Shown here one piece after another: positions 42,101 to 53,484 of a stretch of 64,000 bases of DNA. Source of the stretch: Patagioenas fasciata (Eukaryota; Chordata; Aves; Columbiformes; Columbidae); contig NC_092520.1 of NCBI RefSeq assembly GCF_037038585.1, forward strand, positions 194,005,604-194,069,603, given 5' to 3'. Under the pieces are notes generated by a model, which was not told where the DNA came from, did not search any database, and saw nothing but the letters and a program-made list of their open reading frames with translations. A program made the position numbers and the translations under genes. Position 1 is the first letter of the stretch. Each line of letters starts with the position of its first letter.

Positions 42101-43643
42101 ATCCACGTGGAAAAGTTACCATTCCTGTACACCTACGTATTCAGAGAAGGTATACACATCCCATGGTACTTGAACTATTAATCCTGAAACCTCAGAGAGG
42201 ACTGGACGTACCTTGCTATTACACAGATAAGGAACTGAAGGACATGAATCTCTGTACACACTTCCACCACATCCAACAGTGAGAAAAATGGTGCTGATTC
42301 AGATCAAATCCTGGCAAGCATCTGTGCAACTTAAATCCAGGCATTCCCAAATTTCTTAGACCTTGATTTTTCAACCTTGAAGGTTTTTTTAATTGAAGTT
42401 CAACTTTGTAAATAAATTAGACTAGGAAACACAGCAGAGTATATTTGTCTGTGCTTTCTAACCCACAGGTGAATTTTAAACAAACTTGGCATGGAGATAA
42501 GAGTCCCACAGTCATTCAGAGGCACAGTGCACAGCAGTGCTCCTCCACAAAAAAAAAAGATTACTGAAGATTCAAGGGAGTGGTGCATGTGAAAAAGAGG
42601 AGGTTGACAGAACCTCCCAGGGAGCAGGAGGAAATTCAACCCCAAGTCGTTAAGCCACAGGCAAAAGCAACTGTTCAGACAATTATTTGTTGTGTCCCAT
42701 AAAACATATACCACGATGTCTCATAACCTCAAGTCTAATTATCATAGGATTTGGCACTAACATATGAAACCAATCAAATCCCTCTCCTCCAGCTACTTCA
42801 AAGGCCTATAAGAGACCCTTATGAGATAAATCATACTGAAAATCTCAGATATGATGGTGTATTTCTTTCAGATGAACTGGGAGATGCAGCTTCTAGGCAC
42901 TCAAAAATCTCAGAGCAGAAAGTATTTCTGTTCTCTTATCTGCCGTGAGACTGTCTTGGTCTGGGATTCATTCCTCCTGCTCAAAGTGCCACCACACAAA
43001 TTCCTGGAGCCAGAAGAAACAAGAAGGAGCCTGACCTGGCTCCTTATGATCCCACAAGACTGGGTTCTATCCCCAATCCAATCACCTTTTTCCACCAGCA
43101 AGTGGAATTCTTGTGTTTGTTTCACCTTTGCTAGTCCTAGAGGGCTTGCCATTCACTGGGTGATTAAATATTGTTCTTCATGGATACACGTACGAACAAA
43201 TGAAGCCCTTTACTAACTCTTAAAATACCTAGGCAACCAAACTGGAATTTGAGGCTACCTAAAGAACTGCAAGCCTGGAATCTAGCCATTACTCATCTTA
43301 CTTATAGGCAACTACTTTCTTTTAAGGTCTCATTTTCCTGACAACACACAGAGGACAGCCATTCACACTGACAACAGTGCTGTGGAAAAGAGCCTATGTT
43401 CTTCCCCTACACTTTGGGGGTCATTTTCTTCCTCCCAACACAAGTTTAGAAAGGAGCACACAGGTAAGTGCAACATCTTCTAGCAATGCTTATCCTGCAC
43501 AGTGACTGACAAAAGCAGGTTGAGAAAGACCTCTCTGCCATACTATTTCACATCAGTCCTCTGGCTTTCCTAACATAAAACAGCTTCAGCAGAGCTTCCT
43601 CTTCACCTGAAATCTGCTCATGAACCACCGGCTCATTTTTCAT
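18213..43643 (-). CDS. TRABD: TraB domain-containing protein (TRABD), gene span of nine coding exons
   Basis: Seen: exons at 43607-43643, 36774-36842, 33981-34147, 32928-33068, 27961-28071, 26388-26527, 23974-24146, 21196-21307 and 18213-18390 join in phase into 1128 nt, 375 residues plus stop. That is close to the roughly 376 residues I recall for the mammalian protein. Landmarks: GTAHF at 77-81, VVVVELCQYR with Glu104, an SGLMQMLLLK helix, GMGHVPGI at 295-302, and a C-terminal hydrophobic segment at about 327-345 followed by a short tail. Family knowledge: TraB/PrgY-like fold with GxxH motifs and a conserved Glu, related to the TIKI metalloproteases. The role of TRABD itself is poorly defined, and the C-terminal segment suggests a tail-anchored membrane protein. 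It lies next to SELENOO on the same strand, as in other vertebrates. Confidence 0.95.
18391..21195 (-). other. TRABD intron 8
   Basis: A 2.8-kb intron. It has ATAATAATA-type repeats at 18566-18600 and a conspicuous GC-rich block at about 18880-19090 with several overlapping open frames on both strands. Neither matches a family I know. The block may be an old transposon or pseudogene fragment. Confidence 0.8.
21066..21120. repeat. (CAA)n and A-rich low-complexity tract
   Basis: Six CAA units grading into A10 and AC-interrupted A runs, 76 bp downstream of TRABD exon 8 on the minus strand (within intron 8). Confidence 0.9.
21196..21307 (-). CDS. TRABD: TRABD coding exon 8 (residues 280-317), second TraB motif
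   Basis: Acceptor CTTTCTCAG; the exon reads TEPRKCIPAVVVGVVGMGHV then PGIEKNWNSDLNIQEIM, with a split Ser codon at donor AG|GTAACA. It contains the conserved GMGH motif. 112 nt. Confidence 0.96.
21308..23973 (-). other. TRABD intron 7
   Basis: A 2.7-kb intron with a CATA/AATA repeat at 22085-22125 and a C14 run at 22205-22218. Nothing else is recognised. Confidence 0.8.
22205..22218. repeat. C14 homopolymer
   Basis: Fourteen consecutive C bases following an A-rich run; its length is liable to sequencing error. Confidence 0.95.
23974..24146 (-). CDS. TRABD: TRABD coding exon 7 (residues 222-280)
   Basis: Acceptor TTTCTTTCAG; the exon reads SKDDVEKCKQKDLLEQMMAE to QIELPRASE with a split Thr codon. 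The donor is A|GTAATT, weaker than consensus, and the frame remains open into the intron for another 20 codons or so. The join to exon 8 (A|CT) keeps phase and family sequence. Confidence 0.94.
24147..26387 (-). other. TRABD intron 6
   Basis: A 2.2-kb intron of ordinary AT-rich sequence. No repeat or RNA gene was recognised. Confidence 0.8.
26388..26527 (-). CDS. TRABD: TRABD coding exon 6 (residues 176-222)
   Basis: Acceptor TGTCTTTCAG; the exon reads ASKVPFCKFHLGDRPIPVTF to LSFWQKVKLAWGLCFLSDPI with a split Ser codon at donor AG|GTATGA. 140 nt. A different frame on the same strand is open over this exon and is a shadow. Confidence 0.96.
26528..27960 (-). other. TRABD intron 5
   Basis: A 1.4-kb intron. 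Its only notable content is a (TG)n(TA)n microsatellite at about 27115-27154. Confidence 0.8.
27115..27154. repeat. (TG)n(TA)n microsatellite
   Basis: A short ATGT/TGTG run followed by about eleven TA units, in TRABD intron 5. Confidence 0.95.
27961..28071 (-). CDS. TRABD: TRABD coding exon 5 (residues 139-175)
   Basis: Acceptor TTTCCACCAG; the exon reads SGVMSGLMQMLLLKVSAHIT and ends GGEFREAFKE before donor GTGTGA. 111 nt, phase 0. Almost invariant among vertebrates as I recall. Confidence 0.97.
28072..32927 (-). other. TRABD intron 4
   Basis: A 4.9-kb intron, mostly unremarkable. It has an A14 run near 30734-30747. I see no transposon or gene. Confidence 0.8.
32928..33068 (-). CDS. TRABD: TRABD coding exon 4 (residues 92-138)
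   Basis: Acceptor TTTTTCAG; the exon reads TIQEVQPDVVVVELCQYR, with the conserved acidic residue Glu104, then a Lys/Glu helix ending LEKLQQAIKQ. 141 nt, phase 0 on both sides, donor GTATGA. Confidence 0.96.
33069..33980 (-). other. TRABD intron 3
   Basis: A 912-bp intron with an A-run at 33789-33805. Nothing else is recognised. Confidence 0.8.
33981..34147 (-). CDS. TRABD: TRABD coding exon 3 (residues 36-91), first TraB motif
   Basis: Acceptor CTTTATAG; the exon starts SDADAFKIILEMKMKKRQKK and contains KVYVVGTAHFSDSSKKDVVK, the GxxH motif of the TraB family. It ends in phase 0 at donor GTAAAC. Confidence 0.96.
34148..36773 (-). other. TRABD intron 2
   Basis: A 2.6-kb AT-rich intron with an A/C-rich low-complexity stretch at 35251-35325. 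No gene or transposon was recognised. Confidence 0.75.
36774..36842 (-). CDS. TRABD: TRABD coding exon 2 (residues 13-36)
   Basis: Reads DPVSSSDAPEDGPKETSSVS to HNI plus a split Ser codon, donor T|GTATGT. The acceptor GCTGCTGCAG at 36843-36844 keeps phase with the first coding exon. An upstream CATACAG (exon start 36852) would need a different partner exon. Low-complexity acidic segment, poorly conserved in the family. Confidence 0.7.
36843..43606 (-). other. TRABD intron 1 (between first two coding exons)
   Basis: A 6.8-kb intron. It has an A/C low-complexity stretch at 39241-39296 and a G7A25 homopolymer block at 39453-39484. No other exon could be supported. Confidence 0.65.
39453..39484. 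repeat. G7-A25 homopolymer block
   Basis: Seven G followed directly by 25 A. This may be a retroposon poly(A) tail, but no recognisable element precedes it. Confidence 0.9.
43607..43643 (-). CDS. TRABD: TRABD first coding exon (residues 1-13)
   Basis: ATG at 43643 reads MKNEPVVHEQIS plus one base, donor CAG|GTGAAG. It was chosen because EPVV-(4)-S-[DE]PV continues into the next exon in phase and resembles the start of the mammalian protein as I recall it. The frame remains open upstream (LRPPS...), so the true start could be earlier. The 5' acceptor is unresolved. Confidence 0.55.
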
Positions 43644-46600
43644 ACTGGGTGGTCTCAGCTGACCAAAGTGTTTCAATTCTAGCTGTGTATTTAGGCATCT
43701 GAAACTCTCTTAGCTCTCTCAGTCTCAAGAAGAGAACAGGTATGCTCACAAGTCAGGGGTTCTAGCAAGGCTAGTTACAGACACCAAAATATGGTCCAGT
43801 GAGAAAATTCAAGCACAACACAGATGATTGACAGGCAGTTCATTAAGGTATCCTCCTATAGCAGGACTGAATTTCTTCCTTTATTGTCTCATCTAAATTT
43901 GCTTCCTTCAAGACAGTGATTCAACTGAAAACAATAAGAAAGCTTTTTAAAAATCTCTCATGCTCCTGCCTATAAAAACAACCTACTCAACTACTCTTTA
44001 AAAAGAAGATTTTTATTATTGAATGTTTTCTTCCTTCTGAGCTCTACAGAAATTCAGAAGCAGCATTTGCTTTCCTCAACATGTTGACATTGCAAGAGGG
44101 AAATAAATTTATTTGTAGTCTTATAATTGCTCTGTATTTTCTATGAGCTGCACGCACATCAGGATAACTAATAACAAAACTAGGAGCCACAAAACTGCCA
44201 CAACTTGTTTCACCCTTTATTGAAAGTGCAAGTCAACATTTTTTATGTTGATCCCACTCGCTAATGTTAAATCAATGTATTACTGCTTTAGGTAGTTACA
44301 GTATTCACTAGCCTTGCAGAAGGTATCCACATCTCAGTACTCCAAGTACTAATCCTGCAGCCTCTCATTATATGTACTTCCCTGTTTTACAAATAGGGAA
44401 CTGACGCATAAGAATCATTAAATACATCTACAAATCTGACCTCTGGTATCTAAACAAGTAGTTAGGAGGCTGCTGGAGCTTTCAAAGCATTTCAGTTTTG
44501 CAATGTGAATTTTCCTTTGTGTTCAATCATTGGCTTTTCAGAAGAAGATCCCCCAAACACCTTGAGACAGCACTTCCTCACAGTGACATGCCAACAACAT
44601 CCTTGTTCCTCTGGTCACTGTGGGAAATAGAAGAGGTAGGCTAAGGTCAGAATTTGATTCAGGAGCAACCTATTGAACAACAAAGGGGGTGTTCTCCAAG
44701 TGAGAATATAGTGCACACCACACAGGTCACACTATAACCAAGCCAGAACTGACCTGCGCTGGGCATTTAACCACGGGGCACAAGCAAATGACTATTTCAT
44801 GGACAGTCTCCTGATCCAGCCCTCCAGCAACAGTATCCCTGGGCAGAACACAGCCCCTGTCTGCTCGGCATGAGACACAGCAATAAAAATTTACTTATAT
44901 CCACATGCATTAAGTGTGCTGTGTTCCTTTCATCCCCTCTAAACCTGCAGTTTCACTAGCAATGGATATTTGGTTCAGCTGTTACAGCCTGCATGCTTCA
45001 GATTCACATTATACACTGCATAAGCACATCTCACTTAAATGCTGCTATCCATTAACAAGGCCACTTATTTTATGCAGTGGCATATTAGTACTTCAGAGGA
45101 CACAGACACAGCTTTTCTCCCACTGACAAGCTCTGCACTTACCATTTGCTGTCTAGAATACCTAACCAAGTACCCTCCATACCTAATATTCCTAACATTT
45201 AACCTACTAAGGTGGCAAAACCACTTATGGCACCATCCACCGCAAAGGAAGCCGAGTATTTAAGACTGATGGGGCTTTTTCCGTGCTTATGCACAGAAAC
45301 ATTACAAATGCTTACAAACGATCATCAGCTGCAAATGGTGCCTCTGTTGACAGACTCGTACTCAGAAGGATGCATCAGCTGAAACCTGACTGCCAATTAA
45401 TGCAATAGCCACAAATTCAGAAATTGGAACACATTTCAAAGCCATCACCAAGGTGACCTACTCTACATATTGCATGTATCTCTTTGACACAACCCACGCC
45501 TTTGAAACTTAAATGAGCAACTGGTTCTGTGATCACAGATGGTTGTAGATTGTGGCTCTGGTTTCTCATGACTCAGAAGATCATAAATTTCAAAACACAA
45601 ATTTTTACCCTGATCATCAATGAGATGTTCCTGCAGCATGAACTCTGCTCATGTACGCAGCCTAAACATGCACGCTGGAGCCAACACGCATTTGCATACT
45701 TTGGAACCTAAAAGTCACAGACAACTAAATTAATTTTGTTTGAAAGGAGGTGTTGGAACTCAAGAGTATCTGGCCTGGGACACTGATGCACTGAAAATCT
45801 TTACCAGCAAAAGACAAGAAAGCATTCCCATACATGTTTTGTCCTTTTAGAAATTATTGCTGTTACATTGACTGGGGCTACTAGGCCAATGAATGAGGAT
45901 GCTAATGCAGAGTAGAACTGAAAACAAAGGATTTTGGCCTGTTCTAAGAGGCTGTAAAGAAGTTACTAAATTTAGAAATATAATCAATAAAATAAATTTA
46001 GAAATATGGAACAGACAGACCAAAGTGATATAGCCCAAGTCTAGTCAGTCACTCAGAAACTCAAAATGTCTTAGAACCTACACACCTACCAAAGTCACTC
46101 TTCTATTTTATTCCAATATGAATAATCTGATTTCAGGAAAGATCTGGAACCAAAAGAATTTTATTAGATTCTCCTGTGATCAGCAGATTGGGGTAAGATA
46201 TCCACTGAGCACATCTCCTTTCCTCCAGGTCATTCAAAACTATGAACCAAGTGATACTTCTGATTCTGGGAAACCCTCTACAAAACACTCCCAAGCAAAG
46301 CAACAGGAAAAGAGCACATCAGCTGCATGCACAGTTTCTCTGGAGTTCTACAAGAAGCATATTTTCCATTCTCTGTTTATTACCTACAAGCAGCCAGCAA
46401 AGGAGATAGGTGGAGAAGTTCTGCCATGAACAACTAACTAGTGGCTTGGAAGATACCAGACTGTGGTCCACAAAACTGCTGGAGAAGTCTTCTTAAACTG
46501 CGTAGACACATTTATTCCACATGTCAATGGCTGTCTGCTGGGCTATGCAGAAGCTGGGTCCTGAGAGTAGGGGCAGACACATTCATTCATTTTGTTATGA

Positions 46601-48720
46601 ACACTTCTAAATGTAAACCTTACAATAGTAAACTGGCATTTTGTATGACAAAATAATTTTCCCCAACTGCCAAATATGTTATTTGTCAGTGCTCTTCTGC
46701 CTGCCCCTTCCATCCTTGTCTCCAAACAGTAACCAGGAACAAGGTCATCTACTCTTTTTCATAATTATTAGGTGATCACAAAAGCCAACACCACTGTTAT
46801 GTGACGCAGGCCCACGTGCTGGTAACAACCAAAGACACACAGCTGTACTGTCGCAGGGAACTGAACAAAAAGAGTCAGGTTTCAAGACAGACAAATGCCC
46901 AGGAATGCAAGTTAATTCCAGCCTCCTGGCCTGCAGATAGAGGAACCTACCCCTCATTAGCACTAACCAGTCAGTACTGCATACACACACCAACCAGGAA
47001 AGTCATTCTTCCAGCTGTTACACCACTCATTTAATGTGTGAAGCACCTTGCACCTGACAAGCTCAGTAGTTAAAAAAAGATCTTCCCTCAAAAAATTATT
47101 GCCATTCCTATCTACTGCCCTCCAAAGAAATGAGGAAACCCCCCTCAGCAATTGCTGATCCTGGTTCCTCACACACACACCTTTGCTACTGGTTACCCTG
47201 TCTGACCATCCCTCTGAAGGACGGCTCCCAGCTGTGCAACAAGAGATGCGTGTCCTACCAAGGTAAGATCAGGATCTCCAGATGCACTGCACAGGTGACT
47301 GGAAACCTTTTTTCAACTTCAGCAGCATTCCTGTTTCTGTTCAGCTGTGGTGCAGGCTCTTGTTCCCTCTCACAAGCATGCACACCCTTCCCGCGGAGAC
47401 TCAGACCTCTGAGTACGTGTGTGCAATGTTGCACTACCCAGACAGACAAGGCTATTCTGCAGACAGCCTGCAGGGCTTAGCCCCTGGAAAACAGCAACCT
47501 CTGGAGCTCCAGTCTCTCCTGCAGCTTGACATGTGGTGCCATCAGGACACTTAAATTCTTCTACATGCAGTTGCTAAGTCCCTGCATCCTTCAATGTTTT
47601 CAATCAAATCGCATAGCACGTCAACTAAGGAGGAGGAAAGCAGCAGAAGAAAACAGCCCCTCTAACTTTTTTTTAGGAAAAAAAAAAGCGGAAAGGAAGA
47701 GAGCCTGTCACCAGGTACATGCCTGTTTTCATACAAATCTATAAATTGTGGTTAATATTAAAGTTTTATGCCCTTAAGTCATCTTGCGTACAGAGGGTGG
47801 GGGGGAATAACACCTACTTATACCGTCTTTAAATTCAAATGCAGAATCATGTACTTACATCTTCACGGCATCTCGAATTTGAGTGGCCATTTACAAAAAC
47901 CTTCAATAACTGAAGGTCGGACCTCAGAAACAATTCACACTGGAAACCTATTTCCAAATATCTATCTAGTAAGAACCATTATCGAAAGAATTTATTTGCA
48001 AGATCTAGTATAACGCTGAATTGTCTATGACAGACAACTGGTGCTACTAACCAGTGTGGACTTTCCCTGGCAGGAAAAGGAGAGCTGCAGAATCCCTCCT
48101 TTCTAGGAGCACTGGCTGGCAAAACACGTGCCATGATATCCTTCAGACAGCTGTAGTTACACGCCCCTCCCGTTAAACTGGAGAACACTTATCTCTGGCC
48201 TGCTCTCATTTTTGCAGTATCAAAGACTGCCCCAAATCTTTCTCCACTTTTCCTGAGTAGCAAATACAGAAAAAGATAATTTCTGAAAAGTACTATTTAA
48301 AAAGCAATTGGATGACTCTCACACAAATAAGATGCCAATACCACTGTGCTTTACTCACAGCTGTGGTGGCAGCAGCTTCAACATTTCCTCATATTTACCA
48401 CATGGAAAAAAGAATGCACTGAAAAATATATACAAGTCTACTAGCACTGAATTAAACAATACCTGAGTCTACAGTTCAGACACAAAGAATGCCAGACACT
48501 GCAATGGCTCACAAATTTAGTCGGCAACTCAAGTTACTGAAACTTGAAAGTCTACCAAAAGCCACAAAGAGCAGGGCACAAACCAATACCACAGCTATAA
48601 CCCAGTATTTTCAATTAATAAATTCATTTAGCTTAGAATAATGTGTTTTTTCCCTACTGCGTAAAGTCTATCTCCCACTAAAATACAGCAGGAAAACCCC
48701 TGAAATGTGATTTGGGTTAA

Positions 48721-48740
48721 TTTTTTTTTTTTTTTTTTTT
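48721..48740. repeat. T20 homopolymer
   Basis: Twenty T in the TRABD 5' UTR intron. Confidence 0.95.
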
Positions 48741-49228
48741 GCTTTACTGTTAGCTTTCCAAGAAGTACGTGCATTAATGAGCTGAGCAGTAGGTGCACTG
48801 ACACGCATCCCTACAAAATGGAGAAGTGAGGCCACTCCAGGCACCAGTGATATTTCTGGGGATTACTACTGGTATCATCACGCACGCAAAGTAGTACTTA
48901 AGTTTTAAAAACCATCCTCTCAGTTTTCCAACTCAGCAGCAACCACTCAACAGTTGCAACCTTCTGCAAAGTTAAACCAAACAGATGTTTTCTCTTTCTT
49001 CCTGAAAGCTACCAAGAGTAAATGCATTTGTTGCACAGATATCAGTGTACAGGATCATCAGTATGTGTATTTCCATCACAAAAAAGCATGGGCTATGCCT
49101 GGGACATGAGGCCCAGGTTAATTGGTACTGTTTTCAAAAGTGAATTCAAAGTACCGATTTCAAAATTTGCTGTATGTGATGCACAATACGCACAATGCTG
49201 ACAACCTGAAAAAGTCACAGTAGTTTAG

Positions 49229-49274
49229 AAACAAACAAACAAACGCCCCCCCCCAAAAAAAAAAAAAAAAAAAA
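49229..49274. repeat. (ACAA)n-C9-A20 low-complexity block
   Basis: Three ACAA units, a C run and an A run in direct succession, just outside the TRABD CpG island. Confidence 0.9.
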
Positions 49275-50121
49275 GGAAACTGAGAGTCTTAGCTTCTCTC
49301 CAGCTCACCTTCACAACTAAACCCCCAGGCAAATCCGAGTTCCTATCACGAAACACCTAGAAAATGTATGATAGCCCAAAACGCTCTGCCCACACCACGC
49401 TGCCATCTCCATGAACCCTCAAGCCAAGAACAGCCATGACCAAGTGAACAGAAAGGTGCAGCCACCGGTGCTGCCACGCACGGCCCCGGGACCTCAAAAA
49501 CGGCCCCAAAGGGACGCGTTTCCCCAAGTTTCGTGCTCTCTTCTAGTTCGCTGGCCCGCAGGACAAACCTCCTCGCAGGATTCCGATGGGGAGGGGACGG
49601 GCAGCGGCCTCCCTACCTCCCCTTACCCTCCGGAGCGGCGATTTACGCTTCAGCCCCCCCGTTGCGAAGCCGAGGAGGAGCCCGTCCCCGCCCGGAGAGG
49701 GTCCCTCGGCCCCCGCGGGGTCACCGGCGGGGCAGCGCCGAACCGGCCCCGACCGCCCCTCCCCGGGGCTGAGGCCCCGTCCGTAGCGCTCTCGGCCCGC
49801 CCGCCGCGGGCGCAGGGCCCGGGGAGCGCTTCCAGGGCGGGACCGAGCCGCCCAGCCCCGCGCCCCGGCCGCCCCCTCGCCAAACGGGACCTCCGCGCCT
49901 GTCACCTGGAAGGGCAGGGCCGGGGATCTGTGAGGGAGCAGGAACGAGCGCCGCTCACAGCCAGCCTCCCACCCGCGGGGCACCGGGAGAAACGCGGCGC
50001 CCCCCGCTGCGCTCCCCGTCACACACACCCGCGCCGGGACTCGGCCCCAACACGGCGACACCGCCGCCGCCCCCCCCGCCCAGCACGAAGCGGCCACCCC
50101 CCCATGGCCTGGCTCACTTAC

Positions 50122-50225
50122 CGTGCTCGGCGGCGGGTCCCACCGCTGTCCGGAGAGCCGCGGGAGGAGGCAGCAGAGCCGAGGCGCCAGGACACGCTAG
50201 CCGGACAACATGCTGCATTAGTCAT
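50122..50225 (-). other. TRABD: TRABD untranslated first exon
   Basis: A strong donor CACG|GTAAGTGAGC at 50122/50121 follows CpG-rich transcribed-type sequence on the minus strand. No ATG leads into a supported frame. The 5' end near 50225 is inferred from promoter elements just upstream, not seen. Confidence 0.6.
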
Positions 50226-50345
50226 TCATACTGGGGGCGGGGCCGGCGCCGCTGGGCAGCCTGGGCCTTGTAGTTCCCCGCCGCTCCGGGCTCCGCGGCA
50301 GCGAAGGGCAGCGGCCGGCAGCGGACTACAGATCCCAGGGGGTCG
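50226..50345 (-). promoter_or_regulatory. TRABD: TRABD core promoter with GC box and two ACTACA-type motifs
   Basis: Within the CpG island: a GC box (50233-50243), ACTACAAGGCCCAG on the minus strand (50261-50274) and ACTACAGATCCCAG on the plus strand (50325-50338). The pattern ACTACA-N3-CCCAG is the known ZNF143/THAP11-associated promoter motif. Having two in opposite orientation 50 bp apart is characteristic of housekeeping, often bidirectional, promoters. Confidence 0.65.
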
Positions 50346-53300
50346 GGAAGGCGCATGGGCCGCGGGGCCCGGCAGCCGCGGCCGTCCGCTTGCTTCCCGC
50401 CCCGGCGCGGTTGCCTTCCGCTGGCGGCCGCTCCGCGCCCCGGGCTGGGAGCTGTGCGGCCCGGTTTCCGTGCCGGCTCGTAGAGGCCTTTTCAGTCTGC
50501 GCCAGGGACGGAGTCTCCCGGGGCACAGTGGTGTCTCTGCGGGTGCCCCGGGGCAGGGAGCGGCTCGGCGGGGCGGGGAGCGTGCGGGGATGCCGGCGGG
50601 AGCAGGGGCCATCTGGCAGGGGAGCGAGTCGCATCCTCTCTGCGGCTGCTTCTCCCCGGGCAGCTGGAGCAGCGCTCGGGCCGCTGCCACCTCCCTCCCA
50701 CCCGAGCCAACCCTGCCGAGCTCGGTCAGGGAGGCGCGAGAGGTCTGGGTTGGTCTGGACTTTACTGGACTGGACTTTAACCTAGCAGCGCTTTCCCGGT
50801 GGCCGCGCCTGCGGTGACTGCTGAGGAGAAGGCTTTTGCTCTGGCATGGTGGCCATCGCCTGGCTGCCGTTGCAAGCGGTTTGGAAATGCGTGCAGGCTT
50901 ACGGGGAAATAACAGCACCCTGACGCGTGGGACTGTGCGGGGTCTCCGTGTGAAAACCCGCCATGGTCGTAGGTCTAATGGAGATGGAAGACACAGAGAA
51001 ATCAGACTCCAAACTACGTCGATCTCTGAACCTACCCGTGATTTCCCCTCCATGCAGTCCTGCTTTTTACTGCTGCTGTTCCTCCATTTGCTTCCTCTCT
51101 TCTAGTGGGCCTTTCCTCTTCTGCTGGAGAATGGTTAATGTTTAACCCACGAAACCTGAAAAATACATGTTGCACCACCCGTTTAAACACAAGCAGCATT
51201 TGATGATACTTCAAATTATTAGGCTGACATAGAAATATTTTATTACTTGAGAAAACTTATTCTCAAGAAAGGTGTCCAGTTGATTATAGTTAGTGACTAT
51301 ATTCTGAAATTGTGTCTATCCCTTTTCCTGCTCCTCTGTTCTGTTTCTGATAGGTCTTAGTTCAGTGACAGTATGGCTAAAACACCCACTTAGTCTGAGC
51401 ACGTATTTATTATTTAAATACAGTTTCACCAGAACAGATTTGAGGGTACATTTTCTGATATTTTATTAAATATTTTACTTCATGGACATATTCTAGCTAG
51501 GGTTAGTTTAGGATTGGGCTGAGCTTTCGAAGTACATGGTATGTAGAAATCAAGTACAGACATGTTGAGACAGTTGGGAATTTCACTTCCCATTTGGTGT
51601 AACAATAGTTTCAACTTGCTGTAAAAGCACAGAGCAGGTGTTTCTTGCATGAATGTTCAAAATACGCATAATCATGTAAAGGTATAAGCTACACAGACCT
51701 ACACTTCTGGAAAAGAAAGCCATCCAGTGTCTGACAGATTAGGATGCAAAGTTAACTGCGGGCATTTTAATCTAGTGCTGTACACTGATTTCAAATACCT
51801 TTATTTTGGTCACAACTGGTGGGTGAAAGACACTGAGAAAGATGGAACACTTTACTAGACAAGAGCAAGTTGCTTACTGCTTTTGGGTACTGGCTTTTTT
51901 CGCATCCGAGGTCACCCCTGTTCAGGTATCACTGTTTTCTGATGCAGCTGCTGCCCGCTGACCACAGCTGCCTGCTTCTGAGCCTGTTTCTGATCCCATC
52001 TTCTGGGTGGCATTGGCCTTGCTGAGCTACAGGCTTTCCATGGCACTGGATCCACCCCAGGCTGTAGCATAGCAGGTATAACACTGTGTAGCATTTGCTA
52101 AGCAGCATGTGACAGAGGTGCTGCTGCTCAGCAGCCTGGATCTTACATCACATTAGTGTCCCTTATGCAGCAAATAATTCATTTTATCCTCTGTTATTCT
52201 GATTCGCTCAACTGTCAGTGTGTGCCAGGCCTACACTCCAGCCCCAGTTATTTGCAGTGTAATGTGTTTGATTCAAGCGGTACATCTCAAGTCACAGATC
52301 AGCATTTTTTGAGCTATAGCTCCTCCTGCTACATGACTGTTGGAGCCTTCTGCAAACTCAAAAGCCCCTTAATAGATTACAAGCCTGTTCCCAAGCTCCC
52401 AGCTGCAAAGGCTCAATGAATTTTGGTCAGAGCTGGGGAGCACTGCTTTAGTTTGCAGGAAAGAGCTCACTTGATCTGATCTGTTAGGCAAGCCCTGTGC
52501 TTGTGGGAATACTGTGCAGCTTGCTCACCTGTTTTCCCTTTAGTTCATGATGCTTCACCCTGATTATGTCAACAGTGTTGGTGCTTTTGCATACGGCTTC
52601 TTCAGGTAGTGTTTGCTAGCTCAGCAAGAGCTGAGGTGGTTGAACAAGCCTTTACAAGGACCAAGGTAAGATGCAGGTCTCTCCTGACATGAGACAGCGC
52701 AGCTGGAGATTCTGCCTGTGCTGTTTCAGCCTGGTCTGTGGCACACAACATTTCCGAAAGTGGAGAGAGAGCTCTGAAACAGAAGGAAGTTTATCAAGCC
52801 ATGGCATTGCTGTGGCCAGTGGTGCTAGAGGGGCAAGGCTGACAGCTCTGGCAGCAGCAGATGTGCTGGTATTGTTGCAGGCGCCCTCTTGCCAGGACTG
52901 TGCCGGTGGGTCCCACTGACAGCTGTGGTGTTACTCGGGAGGGTGCACGACTGCAAATTGTGCTCTGATCCATATCTGCAGAGGGTTGCAGTAAATGAAT
53001 GCCCTGCTAATTAGCAATTGCAAGATGGGTCACTGGTGTCTGCTAAGTGGCCTAGTGCAACATAAATCCAGTTCTTAACAGATTTTTTAAAATACTTTGT
53101 ATGTCTTCTTTAAATGTCACTATTGATGTGGGATTGTTTTGAGGTCAATGGCAGACACTGATAGTGAAGAGAGGGCTTGGCAGCTGATTCATGGATTTCT
53201 TCAGTGTTTCAACTAGGTTTAAAATGCATTACATTTCTTTTAACGAAACTGAGCCTCAATGAATAGTGACCAGCCACAGCACAGAATATCTGAGGTCATT

Positions 53301-53402
53301 TTATTGTGTAGAGAGTTAGAAATGTTCTTTATGCACACAGCACTGCTCTTAGGTATAGGTGTTTCCAGGATGGGGTAGGAGTAAAGAAGGGAGCTAAGTG
53401 TA

Positions 53403-53484
53403 CTTCTGCCCACCCTTCTTTCCTTCCTTCCATCTCTTCTGCCCTCCTCTTTTTATCCCTTCTCTTTTGTTTCTCTTTTTCTTG
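53403..53484. repeat. Polypyrimidine tract
   Basis: About 80 bp almost purely C/T, including TTCCTTCCTTCC; the minus strand is polypurine. A possible triplex-forming stretch. Confidence 0.85.

Larger units (their letters stand above)
43644..50121 (-). other. TRABD 5' UTR intron
   Basis: 6.5 kb between the first coding exon and the untranslated exon. It contains a T20 run at 48721-48740 and an (ACAA)n-C9-A20 block at 49229-49274. Extra 5' UTR exons are possible but could not be identified. Confidence 0.6.
49480..50720. promoter_or_regulatory. CpG island of TRABD
   Basis: About 1.2 kb of continuous high GC with dense CpG, covering the untranslated exon and both flanks. The long open frames here on both strands are composition artefacts. 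Confidence 0.85.

Noticed and set aside
49411-50817. 468-codon plus-strand open frame
   Set aside because: It runs through the TRABD CpG island, donor site and promoter. Arg/Pro/Gly-rich low-complexity product; absence of stops is explained by GC composition.
50226-51053. 275-codon minus-strand open frame
   Set aside because: Same CpG-island composition artefact, overlapping the promoter.
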